A stretch of DNA of 42,995 nucleotides, from IMG/VR virus record IMGVR_UViG_3300009159_000119, positions 1-42,995 of that record. One strand, written 5' to 3'. Source of the DNA: a virus. Position numbers and translations under genes: made by a program. Shown one piece after another: positions 27,785 to 38,781 of the stretch; within the stretch, counting starts at the first letter, position 1; each line of letters opens with the position of its first letter. The notes beneath the pieces were generated by a model that saw nothing but the letters and a program-made list of their open reading frames with translations, searched no databases and was not told where the DNA came from.

Positions 27785-30124
27785 ATGACAACTGACATTC
27801 AACCCAACAACCAAGATATCGTCGGTTCGGGCAATCCGTTGCCCGCTATTGGTATTGCGACCATTGACGCCCCCGAACGCACGGACAACGGGTATGGCAA
27901 ACACCTAAAGCTTGAGGCTCGGTCAGTAAAAACGGTCGACCACGCGTGGAATATCTGCAAAGCGACCGAGCAAAACAACCGGAGCCGAGCAGCGCGAACT
28001 GCTGACATCCAAGCCCTGCATGATGGCGAACCCCCACGGTCATCGGCAGGCATGGCCGAACGGGGAAAATCTTGGCAGTCCAACGCGTCTACCAACTGGT
28101 TGTCCGGCATTGTGGGCCGAGTCAGCCAACGGTTCGTCAATTCGACAATTACTCAAATTTACGTCACATCCAGTTCTCTTCCGTCTAACCTGAACTTGGC
28201 AAAGGCTAAGACCGACCTCCTTAGGGCCAAGTTTACCAAACTGATCCGGTCTTGGGATGGCAACACCGGCATGATTAACAGCCTCGCGGTTGAGACAGCC
28301 CTTCAGGGGTACGCGTACGCGGTCTTCCTCGACCCCTACACTTACAAGCCGACGATGTTCAAGCAAGACCGAGCCTTCTGTCCGGAACAGTCTGGGCAGC
28401 ATGCTCGCGACCTGCAATTCTTCGTGGCCAAGATGGACTATCGGCTGGATGAGTTCCTTGCGCTATTCAAGGACGAGGAAGCCGCCAAGGAAGTCGGGTA
28501 CGACCTCGACAATTGCGTCTACGCGGCGAACAACGCAAAAATGATGGACCCTCGCGAGGATGCGACCACCACTCAGTTCCGCAAGTTTGTTGAGATGATT
28601 AACGAGGGTGTTCTTGGTCTGACGTTCACCAGCACCGGTGCTCGTATCGTGTCGTGTTGGTTGCTTTTCAACCGAGAGTACGACGGCAGCGTGTCGTTCT
28701 GGCTTATCCACCGCGATACGGGTAAGATGCTTCGATTCAGCTTTAAGCTCTTCCCCCAGATGGAAGACGTGATGGCGATATTCAGTTTTGAGCCCGGCAA
28801 CGGATGCATCCATTCGTCCAAGGGTCTCGGTCGCAAGCTCGCGTCGCTTACGATTATGAAGGAGCTGTTCCGAAACGGCATTATTGATAACAGCCGCATG
28901 AGCGGACTGATGATTCTGAGAGCGGACGCGAAAGATAAGTCTAAATTTGCTCCAGCAGTGATGGCCCCGTTCATCGTAATCGATAAGTCGGTGGAAATCC
29001 CCCAGCAGCAATTTATCGCCAACGGCGAATCTTATCGAGTGACAGACGTTCAGATCGATGGTTGGGCAGAGCAATCCGTAGGAGCATATTTATCCAATCA
29101 GATATCGCCTGAAGGTCGCACCGAAAAGACCGCTACCGAGGCTCAGATTGACGCCCGTCGGGATTCAGAAGCGGCAGATATTATGATCCGCCGTTGGATC
29201 GACCAGTTTGCCAACCTGACTCAGATTCAGCAGCTCCGTGCGTTTTCGGATGACTATATTTCCGAAGCTCGTCGCCTGTCGAAGAAGCTGATGGAAGATC
29301 CGGCACTGGACGCTCCTAAATTCTACGAGGGTCACGGTGACTCGGACCCCGAAGTTCTGAGGACGTTGATCGAGATCATGCTCGACCCGTTGCAAGTATC
29401 CGATGACGAGATCAAGACGTGGCGCACGTCTCCAGCCAGTCCGCTGGCCCATAGCGCTGACTCTGCGCTCGCTCAGGGCGTCTCGGCGGTGGTGCAGAAG
29501 TACGCAGGCAATCCAAATCTTGACATGTCCAAAGTCATTCAGCGCGACGTTGAGAATATCGTCGGAGCAGAATTGGCGTTGGAGTTCCTCGTACCGAATC
29601 CCGATCAGACGATTCAAGCCGAGGCGCAACGGATGCAGTTGATGGAGTCGAGCATCATGACCAGTTCCCAAATGGATCTTCCGGTCAGCCCTCGGGACAA
29701 TCACTTGGTGCATGGTCAGACGGTGCAGCAACTGTTGACGGAGTACGCAGCTCCGGTGCTGAGTCAGCCCAATCCTCCTTCGCAGATTCTTAAAGCTGCC
29801 GAATTGAACCTCAACCATTTGCTGGCCCATCTTAAAATGGGCGAGTCGATGGGCCTGAATAAGAACCCCCAATTCAAGGAACTCGAAAAGTTTGCAGAAG
29901 GGTTTAAGAAGCAGTTGAGCCAAGTCGTGCAGATCAATGCCCAGATGCAAGCATCGCAGTCGGCAGTGATGGATGCCGTTCGCCGGGAGGGTTTGCCCCC
30001 CGACCAAGCGTCAGCAGCAGAGGCCGCGCCCGATCAATCTCTGGAGGCCGCGTTAGCGGTTCCATCCATCCCGACAGCACCACCACAAGGCGAAGCGCCC
30101 GCACTCGCTAATGTACCTTCGTAA
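27785..30124 (+). CDS. Portal protein (putative)
   Basis: A 779-aa protein. Its size, the position just upstream of scaffold and capsid genes, and its content fit a large portal/head-tail connector: helical N-terminus, mixed core (GYAYAVFLDPYTYKPTMF), a region rich in charged helices (TEKTATEAQIDARRDSEAADIMIRRWIDQF, in pieces) typical of portal stems, and a Gln/Ala-rich helical C-terminus (QLSQVVQINAQMQASQSAVMDA) as in barrel regions. It would form the dodecameric ring through which TerL packages DNA. No short diagnostic motif exists, so this rests on architecture and context. Confidence 0.65.
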   Translation: MTTDIQPNNQDIVGSGNPLPAIGIATIDAPERTDNGYGKHLKLEARSVKTVDHAWNICKATEQNNRSRAARTADIQALHDGEPPRSSAGMAERGKSWQSNASTNWLSGIVGRVSQRFVNSTITQIYVTSSSLPSNLNLAKAKTDLLRAKFTKLIRSWDGNTGMINSLAVETALQGYAYAVFLDPYTYKPTMFKQDRAFCPEQSGQHARDLQFFVAKMDYRLDEFLALFKDEEAAKEVGYDLDNCVYAANNAKMMDPREDATTTQFRKFVEMINEGVLGLTFTSTGARIVSCWLLFNREYDGSVSFWLIHRDTGKMLRFSFKLFPQMEDVMAIFSFEPGNGCIHSSKGLGRKLASLTIMKELFRNGIIDNSRMSGLMILRADAKDKSKFAPAVMAPFIVIDKSVEIPQQQFIANGESYRVTDVQIDGWAEQSVGAYLSNQISPEGRTEKTATEAQIDARRDSEAADIMIRRWIDQFANLTQIQQLRAFSDDYISEARRLSKKLMEDPALDAPKFYEGHGDSDPEVLRTLIEIMLDPLQVSDDEIKTWRTSPASPLAHSADSALAQGVSAVVQKYAGNPNLDMSKVIQRDVENIVGAELALEFLVPNPDQTIQAEAQRMQLMESSIMTSSQMDLPVSPRDNHLVHGQTVQQLLTEYAAPVLSQPNPPSQILKAAELNLNHLLAHLKMGESMGLNKNPQFKELEKFAEGFKKQLSQVVQINAQMQASQSAVMDAVRREGLPPDQASAAEAAPDQSLEAALAVPSIPTAPPQGEAPALANVPS

Positions 30125-30371
30125 AGAACATCAGGAATCCCTAGCCAATCTCCTCAATTCATCGCTCTGGGCAGACATCAAACGGTGTCTGCAACAGCGT
30201 CGACCCGAGTCTCCGGTATCCGGTGATCTGGTACACGTCGCAGCAGCGAAGGGGTTTGAGAGAAAAGGATATGAACAGGCAATCTCGGATATCGAGATCT
30301 TGCCGTTTGATCAGCCCGTAACTCGGGCCGACCCATTTGATCGCCCGTCCGTAAACGCAACTGAAGATTAA
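30111..30371 (+). CDS. Small hypothetical protein (86 aa)
   Basis: Overlaps the end of the portal gene by 14 bp. Starts MYLRKEHQESLANLLNSSLWADIKRCLQQRRP. The layout, a helix that docks on something and then AAAKGFERKGYEQAISDIEIL, is seen in small proteins between portal and scaffold genes of several phages. Possibly virion-associated. Function unknown. Confidence 0.6.
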   Translation: MYLRKEHQESLANLLNSSLWADIKRCLQQRRPESPVSGDLVHVAAAKGFERKGYEQAISDIEILPFDQPVTRADPFDRPSVNATED

Positions 30372-30372
30372 C

Positions 30373-31845
30373 ATGCCCGACCTTACGTCACCCATCCCGT
30401 TTGATCTCACCGGTCTTGAAGATATTGTTCGCAAGGCCAGTCCAGAACTTGCAAAGCAAGTAGCTGATGATGCCGGTTCAGCTCCCGAACCCATTCAGCA
30501 ACCCGGAGAAGTAATTCCCGATTCGGCACCGGTTACTGAACCGGTGGTTGAAGCAGATCCCGAACCCGCTTCCGAACTTGATCCCGAGCCCGATCCAGAA
30601 GCCGACAAGTCTGGTGCCGAGGAGACGTCAATTAGCGATGAACTGGAGGAATTGAATCGCCAGTCTGCCGCCGTCAAGACCAAGTCCGCCGCAGTTCCAG
30701 AAACCAAGCCCGAAGAAGCCGCTAAACCTGTTCCGACTTCTCCGCGTGATTCAGACTTGGGTCTGGATACTCGCCAAGCGTCGGCGATGCACCCCAAGAC
30801 GAAAAAGATCATCGAAGAGCGTAATCAGAAAATTATCGCCGAGCGCAACAAGGCCGAGTCTTTGGCCAAGGAGAAGGAGGCTTTGGCGACCCAGCTTAAT
30901 GAGGCGAGGGAGGCGTTAAAGAAGGGCGTGATACCCAAAGAGGTGGAAGAAGAGTTGGCCAAACTCCGCGAAACCGTTCGGGAGGTGGACATTCAGCGCG
31001 ACCCAACGATCCAGACCAAATACGACGCTCCAATTGCCAAAAACCAAGGGCAGATCCTCAAGGTGCTGCAAAGTTTTGGCGTGGGCAAGACGGTGGAGGG
31101 AAAAGACGATCCCGAAGCGGTCGCCAAACTCACCAAAGACGGTCTGAACTTCAAAACAGTAACTCCCTACATCAAGAAATTGTCGGACGAGGGGTTTGAA
31201 GAGGAGGCCGAGCAGCTCCGCGAACTTTTGCGGGATAATATCCGTATCAAAACAGCGAAGGAATCGGAAATTTCAGAGTGGAAAACGAATTTTACCTCTA
31301 AAAAAGAGCAATCCGCCGTTGAGCAGCGTCAATTTCAAGAGCGGAACATCTCGGACGTACGCGAACATTCCCAACGTATCCTAAATTCGGATATTGCTAC
31401 GTTGTCGAAAGACTTCCCTATGTTGCAACGTCCGGCTGATCCGCTTCCGACCGACTCGTCGGCAGTGATTAAAGCCAAGCAAGACTCGCTCGCTGCTTAC
31501 GACGCGATGGCCAAGCAAGTGAGCGAGGCGATTTCCCAACTGGACTCATCTAAAGTGACCCCTGACAAGGTTGCAGAGGTCAGTGGACGAGTCAGCGCGA
31601 ATGCCGTGCAGAGCATTATCCTCAAACAACACGTTTTGCCCAAGCTGATGAAGGATTTGGCGGAGTTGCGTGCTCGAAACACTGAGCTGGAGTCCAAATT
31701 CGGGAGGATCAAGACAGCGGGAACCCTTTCCCGTGCTCATTCAGCAGCAGCGTCAGCTCCAGCAGGCGCTAAAGCTCCCCTACCTGAGAGCAATGAGGAC
31801 GCAGCCAAGCAAATTGCCAGAGAGATGGGCCTGTCGGTTGATTAA
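30373..31845 (+). CDS. Scaffolding-like protein (acidic, coiled-coil)
   Basis: A 490-aa protein with an acidic, Pro/Glu-rich N-terminus (repeated EPDPE-type units, residues about 40-80), a long coiled-coil middle (KTKKIIEERNQKIIAERNKAESLAKEKEAL, in pieces; AEQLRELLRDNIRIK) and helical C-terminal parts. Acidic, helical proteins between portal and capsid genes are usually the internal scaffold that directs prohead assembly. No protease domain is visible, so the capsid is probably built on a separate scaffold rather than a fused one. Confidence 0.6.
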   Translation: MPDLTSPIPFDLTGLEDIVRKASPELAKQVADDAGSAPEPIQQPGEVIPDSAPVTEPVVEADPEPASELDPEPDPEADKSGAEETSISDELEELNRQSAAVKTKSAAVPETKPEEAAKPVPTSPRDSDLGLDTRQASAMHPKTKKIIEERNQKIIAERNKAESLAKEKEALATQLNEAREALKKGVIPKEVEEELAKLRETVREVDIQRDPTIQTKYDAPIAKNQGQILKVLQSFGVGKTVEGKDDPEAVAKLTKDGLNFKTVTPYIKKLSDEGFEEEAEQLRELLRDNIRIKTAKESEISEWKTNFTSKKEQSAVEQRQFQERNISDVREHSQRILNSDIATLSKDFPMLQRPADPLPTDSSAVIKAKQDSLAAYDAMAKQVSEAISQLDSSKVTPDKVAEVSGRVSANAVQSIILKQHVLPKLMKDLAELRARNTELESKFGRIKTAGTLSRAHSAAASAPAGAKAPLPESNEDAAKQIAREMGLSVD

Positions 31846-31848
31846 ACC

Positions 31849-32760
31849 GTGATTGACCTCGTCAATCTCCCTCAAACCTACATCAGCAAATATGGTCGGG
31901 ACAAAGTGATCGAAGTTATCGGTCAGGGTCCGGCCATGGTGTCGATGTGGCTCTCGCGGAAGCGATTTCCGGTCGAAGCGATTCAAAAACTGATCGATTT
32001 CGACCCGTCGCCACTGCACGACATAAAACCGTTCTACACGAACCCAGAACCCGGCAAAAAACTCGTCATTCTGATGCCGCTGAACGGTCCACCCGAGCCA
32101 GAAGTGCTCGATGCGTTTGCGCGTCTATACGACCCGAAGGAAATGGATTTTCGCAGGGTTGCGTTCAATAATTTATCGGTAGCTCGCAACGCTTTGGCGG
32201 GCCAGTTCCTTCGTGGGCCGTGGGACACTGCAATTTGGTGGGACGGAGACACTATTCCTCCCTATGGCGATGCGGTTTCGTTTAAGCGGCTCTGCCAGAC
32301 GCCCAACATGCCTGATGTCTTCGCAGGAGTCCACTCGATCTACCGCATGTTGGTTCACCAAAAGACGTTCGTGAGCGCCGTCTACGTCGGTCGGAGAAAA
32401 GGTGCTGCTCCGCAATTTGGCGGGGGAGAATCTGAGAGCACCAAGATGGTTATCAAACGCGGGCCACGTAATGAACTTCGCGATACGGACTGGTCGGGGT
32501 TTGGATTTGCCCTGACCCACCGACAAGTTTTTGAGGACATTATTAAAACGCAGGGCGAAGAAATTCGCGTAACCAACGAGGGTCTTCGGAGCCGGTTCGG
32601 CTACGACTACGCCTTTTTCACTCCGACAGGAGTCGATATCCCCGGCGACGACATTCCGTTCTGCATCCGTGCGGCCAAGGCAGGTCACAAGGTGCAGCTC
32701 GATATGTCCGTCTTCGCGGCCCATATCGGCAATCACGCATACACATATCAAGATCTGTAA
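31849..32760 (+). CDS. HTH-glycosyltransferase (GT-A) fusion protein
   Basis: 303 aa from GTG 31849, three bases after the scaffold stop. Residues about 8-50 (YISKYGRDKVIEVIGQGPAM and VSMWLSRKRFPVEAIQKLID) look like a helix-turn-helix of the Cro/IclR-like small type. From residue 72 a GT-A fold follows: KLVILMPLNGPPEPEVL, then TAIWWDGDTIPP with the D132-x-D134 motif, a GFGFALTHRQVF acceptor-side segment and GDDIPFCIRAAKAGHKVQLDMSVFAAHIG, as in family 2-like or ANP1-type enzymes. A DNA-binding-like domain fused to a glycosyltransferase inside the virion operon is unusual. Confidence 0.65.
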   Translation: MIDLVNLPQTYISKYGRDKVIEVIGQGPAMVSMWLSRKRFPVEAIQKLIDFDPSPLHDIKPFYTNPEPGKKLVILMPLNGPPEPEVLDAFARLYDPKEMDFRRVAFNNLSVARNALAGQFLRGPWDTAIWWDGDTIPPYGDAVSFKRLCQTPNMPDVFAGVHSIYRMLVHQKTFVSAVYVGRRKGAAPQFGGGESESTKMVIKRGPRNELRDTDWSGFGFALTHRQVFEDIIKTQGEEIRVTNEGLRSRFGYDYAFFTPTGVDIPGDDIPFCIRAAKAGHKVQLDMSVFAAHIGNHAYTYQDL

Positions 32761-32772
32761 ATAACTATTCCC

Positions 32773-34248
32773 ATGCCCGCCCCTACTAACGTCCAATCCT
32801 TTACGTCCGGTCCAACCATGATGATGATGAACGACGGGACATATGTCCCAGTGTCTCGGCCAAGTCGTGTGCAACACGGAAATCATCAAAAACTGCTCAT
32901 CGTAATTCAATACTACGACGGGGATAAATCCGCTGCCGAGGATCTTGGTGCGCTCATCGCGGATCTGGAGCGAGTCCGAAATCACACGGCAGACATCATG
33001 ATCTTCCGACGATTTGATGCCTCGGAATACAGCAGTGAAATTATCACCCGCTTGCGCGACAAATTTGATAAGGTCTTCATAGAAACCAGTCGCCGTAGAG
33101 ATGCAAAAGGATACCCATTTGGACCCAACCAGATGTGGGCGGATATCGTAGGCATGGTGGGTCAGATGCCGCAGTGGAATGAGAACTATTTTGCGTTCCT
33201 ACCTTTGGAGTCCGATTGCGCTCCAGTTCATCCAAACTGGGTCAATGAACTTTCCGAAGAGTTTAGGCTTTCCAAGGCTAGGAATTACTCGGCTATAGGT
33301 CACGTCCACGAGGCACCGGTGAAGCACATGAATGGGGTAGGGGTCTACGATACTCGACTATGGTCAATCGTGGGTGGGAATAAATTAAACGGCGCAAACC
33401 CTCAGGTGGCATACGACATTCACCATCGTGAGGACATCTTACCGTTGGCGTATGACACTCCGCTGATCATGATGCAATACCAGCGCCCTACGATTACTCC
33501 GTCGGACCTGTTCAAGCACTGGAAAAACGGAGTCGAGCCAGCATTGTTTCACGGGGTTAAAGATGGATCTGCACGGGCAGCAGTCCGAGCAAAGTACATC
33601 ACGTTTTCAGACGAATTGGACGTGTCTAAACGCACGGTGTTTACGTATGAACACCAACGCCCCAACAATCCATCGGTCAGTGCTACCTACGAAATGTGGG
33701 CCGACGGGTGGAAGAGCCGGGGCTGGAATCCGGTGAAACTGGTGTTGAGGGACGCAGCTCGGGAAACTCGATACGCCGAAGTTATGAAAAACATCGAGCA
33801 GATGAAATTCTTTGGTTCTACCACCGATGAGGTGGCTCGGCTGATTCGTTGGGTAGCATTGGAGGCGGTTGGTGGGGGGCTCATGGTCGACCCCGACGTC
33901 CTTCCAACCAATTTCAATCCGGTAGACTTTAAGCGAACTCCCGCACTCTTGAGCAGCGAAACTAGCTCAGGTATTCTCGCAGCGTACTTCGATAAAAAGT
34001 CTTTGGGGGTGTTTCTCGACGCCATGAAGAAATATCCAGTTGACGACGAGATTCGTCTGACGGGTGCCGATCTTCTCATACTCAAAAAGAGTGGGGCACT
34101 CAAGAAGTCCACGGTCAAAGTTGCGATCAGTGGGTCCAACGAGTGGAGGTCGTCCCCCATGGTATCGTTCAACCAGTTTGAGATGCAGCGTTTGGGCATA
34201 GGCGGTATGGCTCCGCGAGCCATGGAGAAATTTCTGAGAGAAAGTTGA
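32773..34248 (+). CDS. Bimodular glycosyltransferase-like protein
   Basis: A 491-aa protein with two transferase-like halves. The first (residues about 40-230) has KLLIVIQYYDGDKSAAEDL and AFLPLESDCAP, a GT-A-like core with an ExD motif in place of DxD. The second (about 285-480) resembles GT32/DXD sugar-binding proteins: VFTYEHQRPNNPSVSATYEMW, then ARLIRWVALEAVGGGLMVDPDVLP, matching the usual (R/K)xxxLYxxGGxYxDxD. It lies between the scaffold and capsid genes with its own non-SD start. Two adjacent glycosyltransferase genes amid virion genes point to decoration of virion proteins. Confidence 0.65.
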   Translation: MPAPTNVQSFTSGPTMMMMNDGTYVPVSRPSRVQHGNHQKLLIVIQYYDGDKSAAEDLGALIADLERVRNHTADIMIFRRFDASEYSSEIITRLRDKFDKVFIETSRRRDAKGYPFGPNQMWADIVGMVGQMPQWNENYFAFLPLESDCAPVHPNWVNELSEEFRLSKARNYSAIGHVHEAPVKHMNGVGVYDTRLWSIVGGNKLNGANPQVAYDIHHREDILPLAYDTPLIMMQYQRPTITPSDLFKHWKNGVEPALFHGVKDGSARAAVRAKYITFSDELDVSKRTVFTYEHQRPNNPSVSATYEMWADGWKSRGWNPVKLVLRDAARETRYAEVMKNIEQMKFFGSTTDEVARLIRWVALEAVGGGLMVDPDVLPTNFNPVDFKRTPALLSSETSSGILAAYFDKKSLGVFLDAMKKYPVDDEIRLTGADLLILKKSGALKKSTVKVAISGSNEWRSSPMVSFNQFEMQRLGIGGMAPRAMEKFLRES

Positions 34249-34255
34249 AATGAAA

Positions 34256-34461
34256 AAGGTTGACCACTCACCCCAACAGGTTATTGCGTAAGTCAACCGG
34301 AGGTTATTAGCGCGAAAGCGCCGGTCCCCCTGCGAGAGCAGGGACATCTGCCGGGGACGAACGGGTGTGTCGCAAGACCGAACCTGAGAGGGAACTACCC
34401 ACCTTCGACTGAGTGTAACCCGTCTCCGTGACGGAAAGTTCAACCATAACTCTCTTTTAAC
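34256..34461 (+). ncRNA. Structured leader RNA before the capsid gene
   Basis: About 205 gene-free bases hold dense secondary structure. Three hairpins end in GNRA tetraloops: GCGC-GAAA-GCGC (34310-34321), CCCTGC-GAGA-GCAGGG (34328-34343) and GTC-GCAA-GAC (34369-34378). ACGGGT (34361-34366) can pair with ACCCGT (34418-34423), or CCGTC/GACGG can form at 34420-34434. GGTTGAC (34258-34264) can pair either with GTCAACC (34292-34298) or with TCAACC (34440-34445), two exclusive helices. No known RNA class was recognised. Confidence 0.6.
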
Positions 34462-35694
34462 ATGTCTTGCACACCCATTCCAATTGATCTGGCTACGCAG
34501 CTTTTCTCCCGCGACCCCCAACGCCTCTACGGCCCAATCGCCAAGTCCCTGCTCACGCAGGTTCCATATATTTCGGTCCTCAAGTCGGGTGTTTTCCCGT
34601 CGGCAGTTGCGGCTACACTCTTGAGTGTTGCTCAGGGCCGTCCGTACTTGCAAAGCTCGCTCGCTAATCCGTCGTTCACATCGATGCTGAACCTCTGTGG
34701 TTCTTGCAACTTGAACGTCGATCAAAACGGTACGAATTAATACTCGTACGCGGCTGCGATCAATCAGGGTATGTCCGACAAGATCTGCTTGAACCAAGGG
34801 TTCAGCGCATTTCTTGGCTCCCTGACTGCCCAGCTTGAAGCCTACCAGACCGGTGTGACCGAGCTGATCAACGCTGACATCCGTTGGCAGCTCTTCCTCC
34901 GTTCCGGCGTCAAAATGTGCGTGCAGACCGGTATTGGCGTCACTAGCCAGATCACCGGTGGCGAGTACAACATCGATCAAGCGGTTCCGGGCGTTCAGTC
35001 TAACGCTGAATTGACTTTCGCTACTCTTCAAAGTGCGAACCGTTATATGCGCTCGGCTCTCCGCGCAAAGCCCTTTGGCTCTGGTGCCAATGCCCACGCT
35101 CGGTTCATCGGTTCCCCCGATATTCTCGATGCCCTCCGTAACGATCTCGGCGGTGCCGCTGGTCCCGGTGGTGCAAACATCGTTCCCCTCGGCCAAGTTG
35201 CGGCTGGTGGTAACAAGATGGCCCAAGACGCCATCACGGGCTACATGTTTGAGCCGCTCTACCGTGGCATTCAATTCGGAGAAGACCCGATCCCGCTCCG
35301 CCTTAATTGGAATGGTGCTGGCTACGATCCCGTTGACCCGAACTCAGCCTACACGGCCACCTCCGGTCAGTCGGTCTCCATCGTGTCGAACGCTTGGCTC
35401 AATGCGTCCCACGAGGTCGCGTTCCTCATGTACGATGGCTCGTTCGAGCGTCAAGTTCCCGCTCCGTTCACGGGCGAGGGCAAGATCAAGTTCCAACGTC
35501 AGCTCTTCGGCGGTGAGATTCAGTTCATGAACCATCCCGACATGTCCACCAACATGTTTGGTGACTATGGCGTGATGGCTTACCGCATTGGTCGCGCTCT
35601 GCGCCCAATGTACCCATGGTTCGTGCTTCCGATCATCTATAAACGGTGCATCGATTCGGGTAATCTGACGACTTGCACTGGCGTCAGCGGTTAA
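34462..35694 (+). CDS. Major capsid protein (putative), interrupted by in-frame TAA
   Basis: A 410-codon frame from ATG 34462 to TAA 35692 with one in-frame TAA at 34738-34740 (context ACG-AAT-TAA-TAC-TCG). The protein reads continuously across it: first part 92 aa (MSCTPIPIDLATQLFSRDPQ ... NVDQNGTN), then YSYAAAINQGMSDKICLNQG and on. The length, position after the scaffold, and content (alternating beta strands, QLEAYQTGVTELINADIRW helix) fit an HK97-fold capsid protein. As written the gene would give a 92-aa fragment, plus possibly 307 aa from ATG 34771. Sequencing error, suppression or readthrough are all possible. Confidence 0.6.
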
Positions 35695-35711
35695 TCAGTC
35701 ATTGAGAGACC

Positions 35712-35742
35712 AGCCACCTCGGGGAGATCCCCCGAGGTGGCT
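35712..35742 (+). terminator. Strong hairpin terminator after the capsid gene
   Basis: A perfect 13-bp stem (AGCCACCTCGGGG at 35712-35724 with 35730-35742) around a 5-base loop, followed by ATTT. It lies 17 bases past the capsid stop. Together with the structured leader it frames the capsid gene as a separately controlled unit. Confidence 0.75.
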
Positions 35743-35772
35743 ATTTCCACATAACTAGAGGAAACCAATACC

Positions 35773-36882
35773 ATGTCCTGCGCTGGTCAGACCCAATGTT
35801 TGCCTCCGAAGGCCACGCTATTGTTTTTCAACGGTATCAGCGGACCCATCGGCCCAACCGGTCCATACGGCCCGACTGGTCCTCAAGGTACTCCGGGCGG
35901 CGCTACGGGAGCTACGGGTGCCGCTGGCAGTACGGGTCCGACTGGACTCGCTGGAGCTATTGGAGTCAGCGGATTGGCGGGTCAGTCTGGACCGCTCTGC
36001 GTATTTCGTGGGGCGTACAATATCGTCCAAAGGTACTATTACAATGCGTCTCGACGGGACGTGGTACTTTACAACAACACGTTTTGGCTAGCGAACAACC
36101 CGTCCAAAGACGCTCAAGTGAATTGGGGTACCCCCGGAACTAGCCCCGATTGGGTCACGTTCGGCAGCGTGTTCTCCATGATCGCGACGGGCCTGTTACT
36201 GACCGAGAACGCCATAATTACGGTTAGCCTTACACTTGGTCAGACTGGATCGAACGTCGGGTTCATTCAATCGGCCAACTACGTTTCGGGGGTAAGTGGA
36301 TTCTTGATACGAGCCGATGGGTTTGCAGAATTTAACGACGTTCTAGTGAGAGGTAAAATCTCCACGACATCAGAGAAGTTTAACCCCCAAGATACGGTAC
36401 GTACCATGCCTCCGGTGGGGTATTCGTCGCAAGGGTTTGCTCAGATAGATAACGTGGATATCCCTGAGAATCCCAATCAGTACTACAGTGGGGACAACGC
36501 TCCCTACCTGACATCGCTGATAATGTACGGCTGGATGAGTGGACCAGCGTCGTTTCAAACCAACCGTTTTGGCATTTCCCAGCAGCCGTTCTCGGTCAGC
36601 ATCCAAGGCACGACGGAGAATACATCACCTTCCGGACAGTTCCTGTACACCGATCTAGTTTATCGCTTACGAAATAACGGTGGTTCGTGGGGAAGTTGGG
36701 TTCCCATTGGGTTCACCACTCGGTCGTTGCCGGGCGTGGAAGTCACCTTCCAAAACATCGCGTTTGTTGTTGTCACACTAACGGGCACACAAGATATCCA
36801 GTTCGGAGCCGGATGGTCAAAGGGTGTCGGCGGAGTTACGATCGTGCAGGGTGCTCTTCTGTCCGTGCAAGCATTCAACTAA
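35773..36882 (+). CDS. Collagen-like fibre protein (369 aa)
   Basis: Preceded by an SD-like AGAGGAAA. After [21 protein letters not shown] a short Gly-X-Y region (residues about 22-72) contains [19 protein letters not shown] and further GATGATG-type triplets. Then [20 protein letters not shown] and [11 protein letters not shown] give a small carbohydrate-binding-like module often found in tail fibres. A coil-like part, then a C-terminal beta-sandwich ([24 protein letters not shown]) follows. The collagen part would trimerise the fibre; the C-terminal parts probably contact the host. Confidence 0.75.
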   Translation: MSCAGQTQCLPPKATLLFFNGISGPIGPTGPYGPTGPQGTPGGATGATGAAGSTGPTGLAGAIGVSGLAGQSGPLCVFRGAYNIVQRYYYNASRRDVVLYNNTFWLANNPSKDAQVNWGTPGTSPDWVTFGSVFSMIATGLLLTENAIITVSLTLGQTGSNVGFIQSANYVSGVSGFLIRADGFAEFNDVLVRGKISTTSEKFNPQDTVRTMPPVGYSSQGFAQIDNVDIPENPNQYYSGDNAPYLTSLIMYGWMSGPASFQTNRFGISQQPFSVSIQGTTENTSPSGQFLYTDLVYRLRNNGGSWGSWVPIGFTTRSLPGVEVTFQNIAFVVVTLTGTQDIQFGAGWSKGVGGVTIVQGALLSVQAFN

Positions 36883-36883
36883 C

Positions 36884-38565
<1,682 letters not shown>

Positions 38566-38566
<1 letters not shown>

Positions 38567-38769
38567 TGCCCGACAATATCTATCCTAACGATCCGAACGG
38601 CTCCAACTGGGTTAAACTCGGCCAATGGCTGGAAGTTTGGTACGCCATGTACGGCCAACCTGTTCCCACAGGAGATCCGCTGCTCTCCCCTATTCGTGAC
38701 AACGATACCGAAGGAACAAAGTTTGCCAAATGGCAGCGTTGGCTTAAAGCCATCCACCAAGTTTCTTAA
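38566..38769 (+). CDS. Small fibre-associated protein (67 aa)
   Basis: Its ATG shares one base with the stop of the fibre gene (TAATG). Starts MPDNIYPNDPNGSNWVKLGQ. The segment GDPLLSPIRDNDTEGTKFAKWQRWLKAI matches SDPLLRDLTVFDSEGTRWAVIQRWLTQI at the N-terminus of the next gene, in shorter pieces. It may be a small attachment or docking module for fibres. Function unknown. Confidence 0.65.
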
Positions 38770-38781
38770 CCAAATAATCCC

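Noticed and set aside
34256-34461. Group I intron or tRNA-like gene before the capsid gene
   Set aside because: GNRA hairpins are present, but no P7/P3 core or splice-site pattern was found, the element does not split a gene, and there is no cloverleaf.
34738-34740. Genome-wide recoding of TAA as a sense codon
   Set aside because: Many genes here end at TAA exactly where the next gene starts (for example 625, 31845 and 38566); read as sense, they would run into their neighbours.
33967-35274. A 435-codon open frame on the minus strand over the capsid gene
   Set aside because: It spans two rightward genes and the structured leader, and the product resembles no protein. Its presence is explained by the codon usage of the plus-strand genes.
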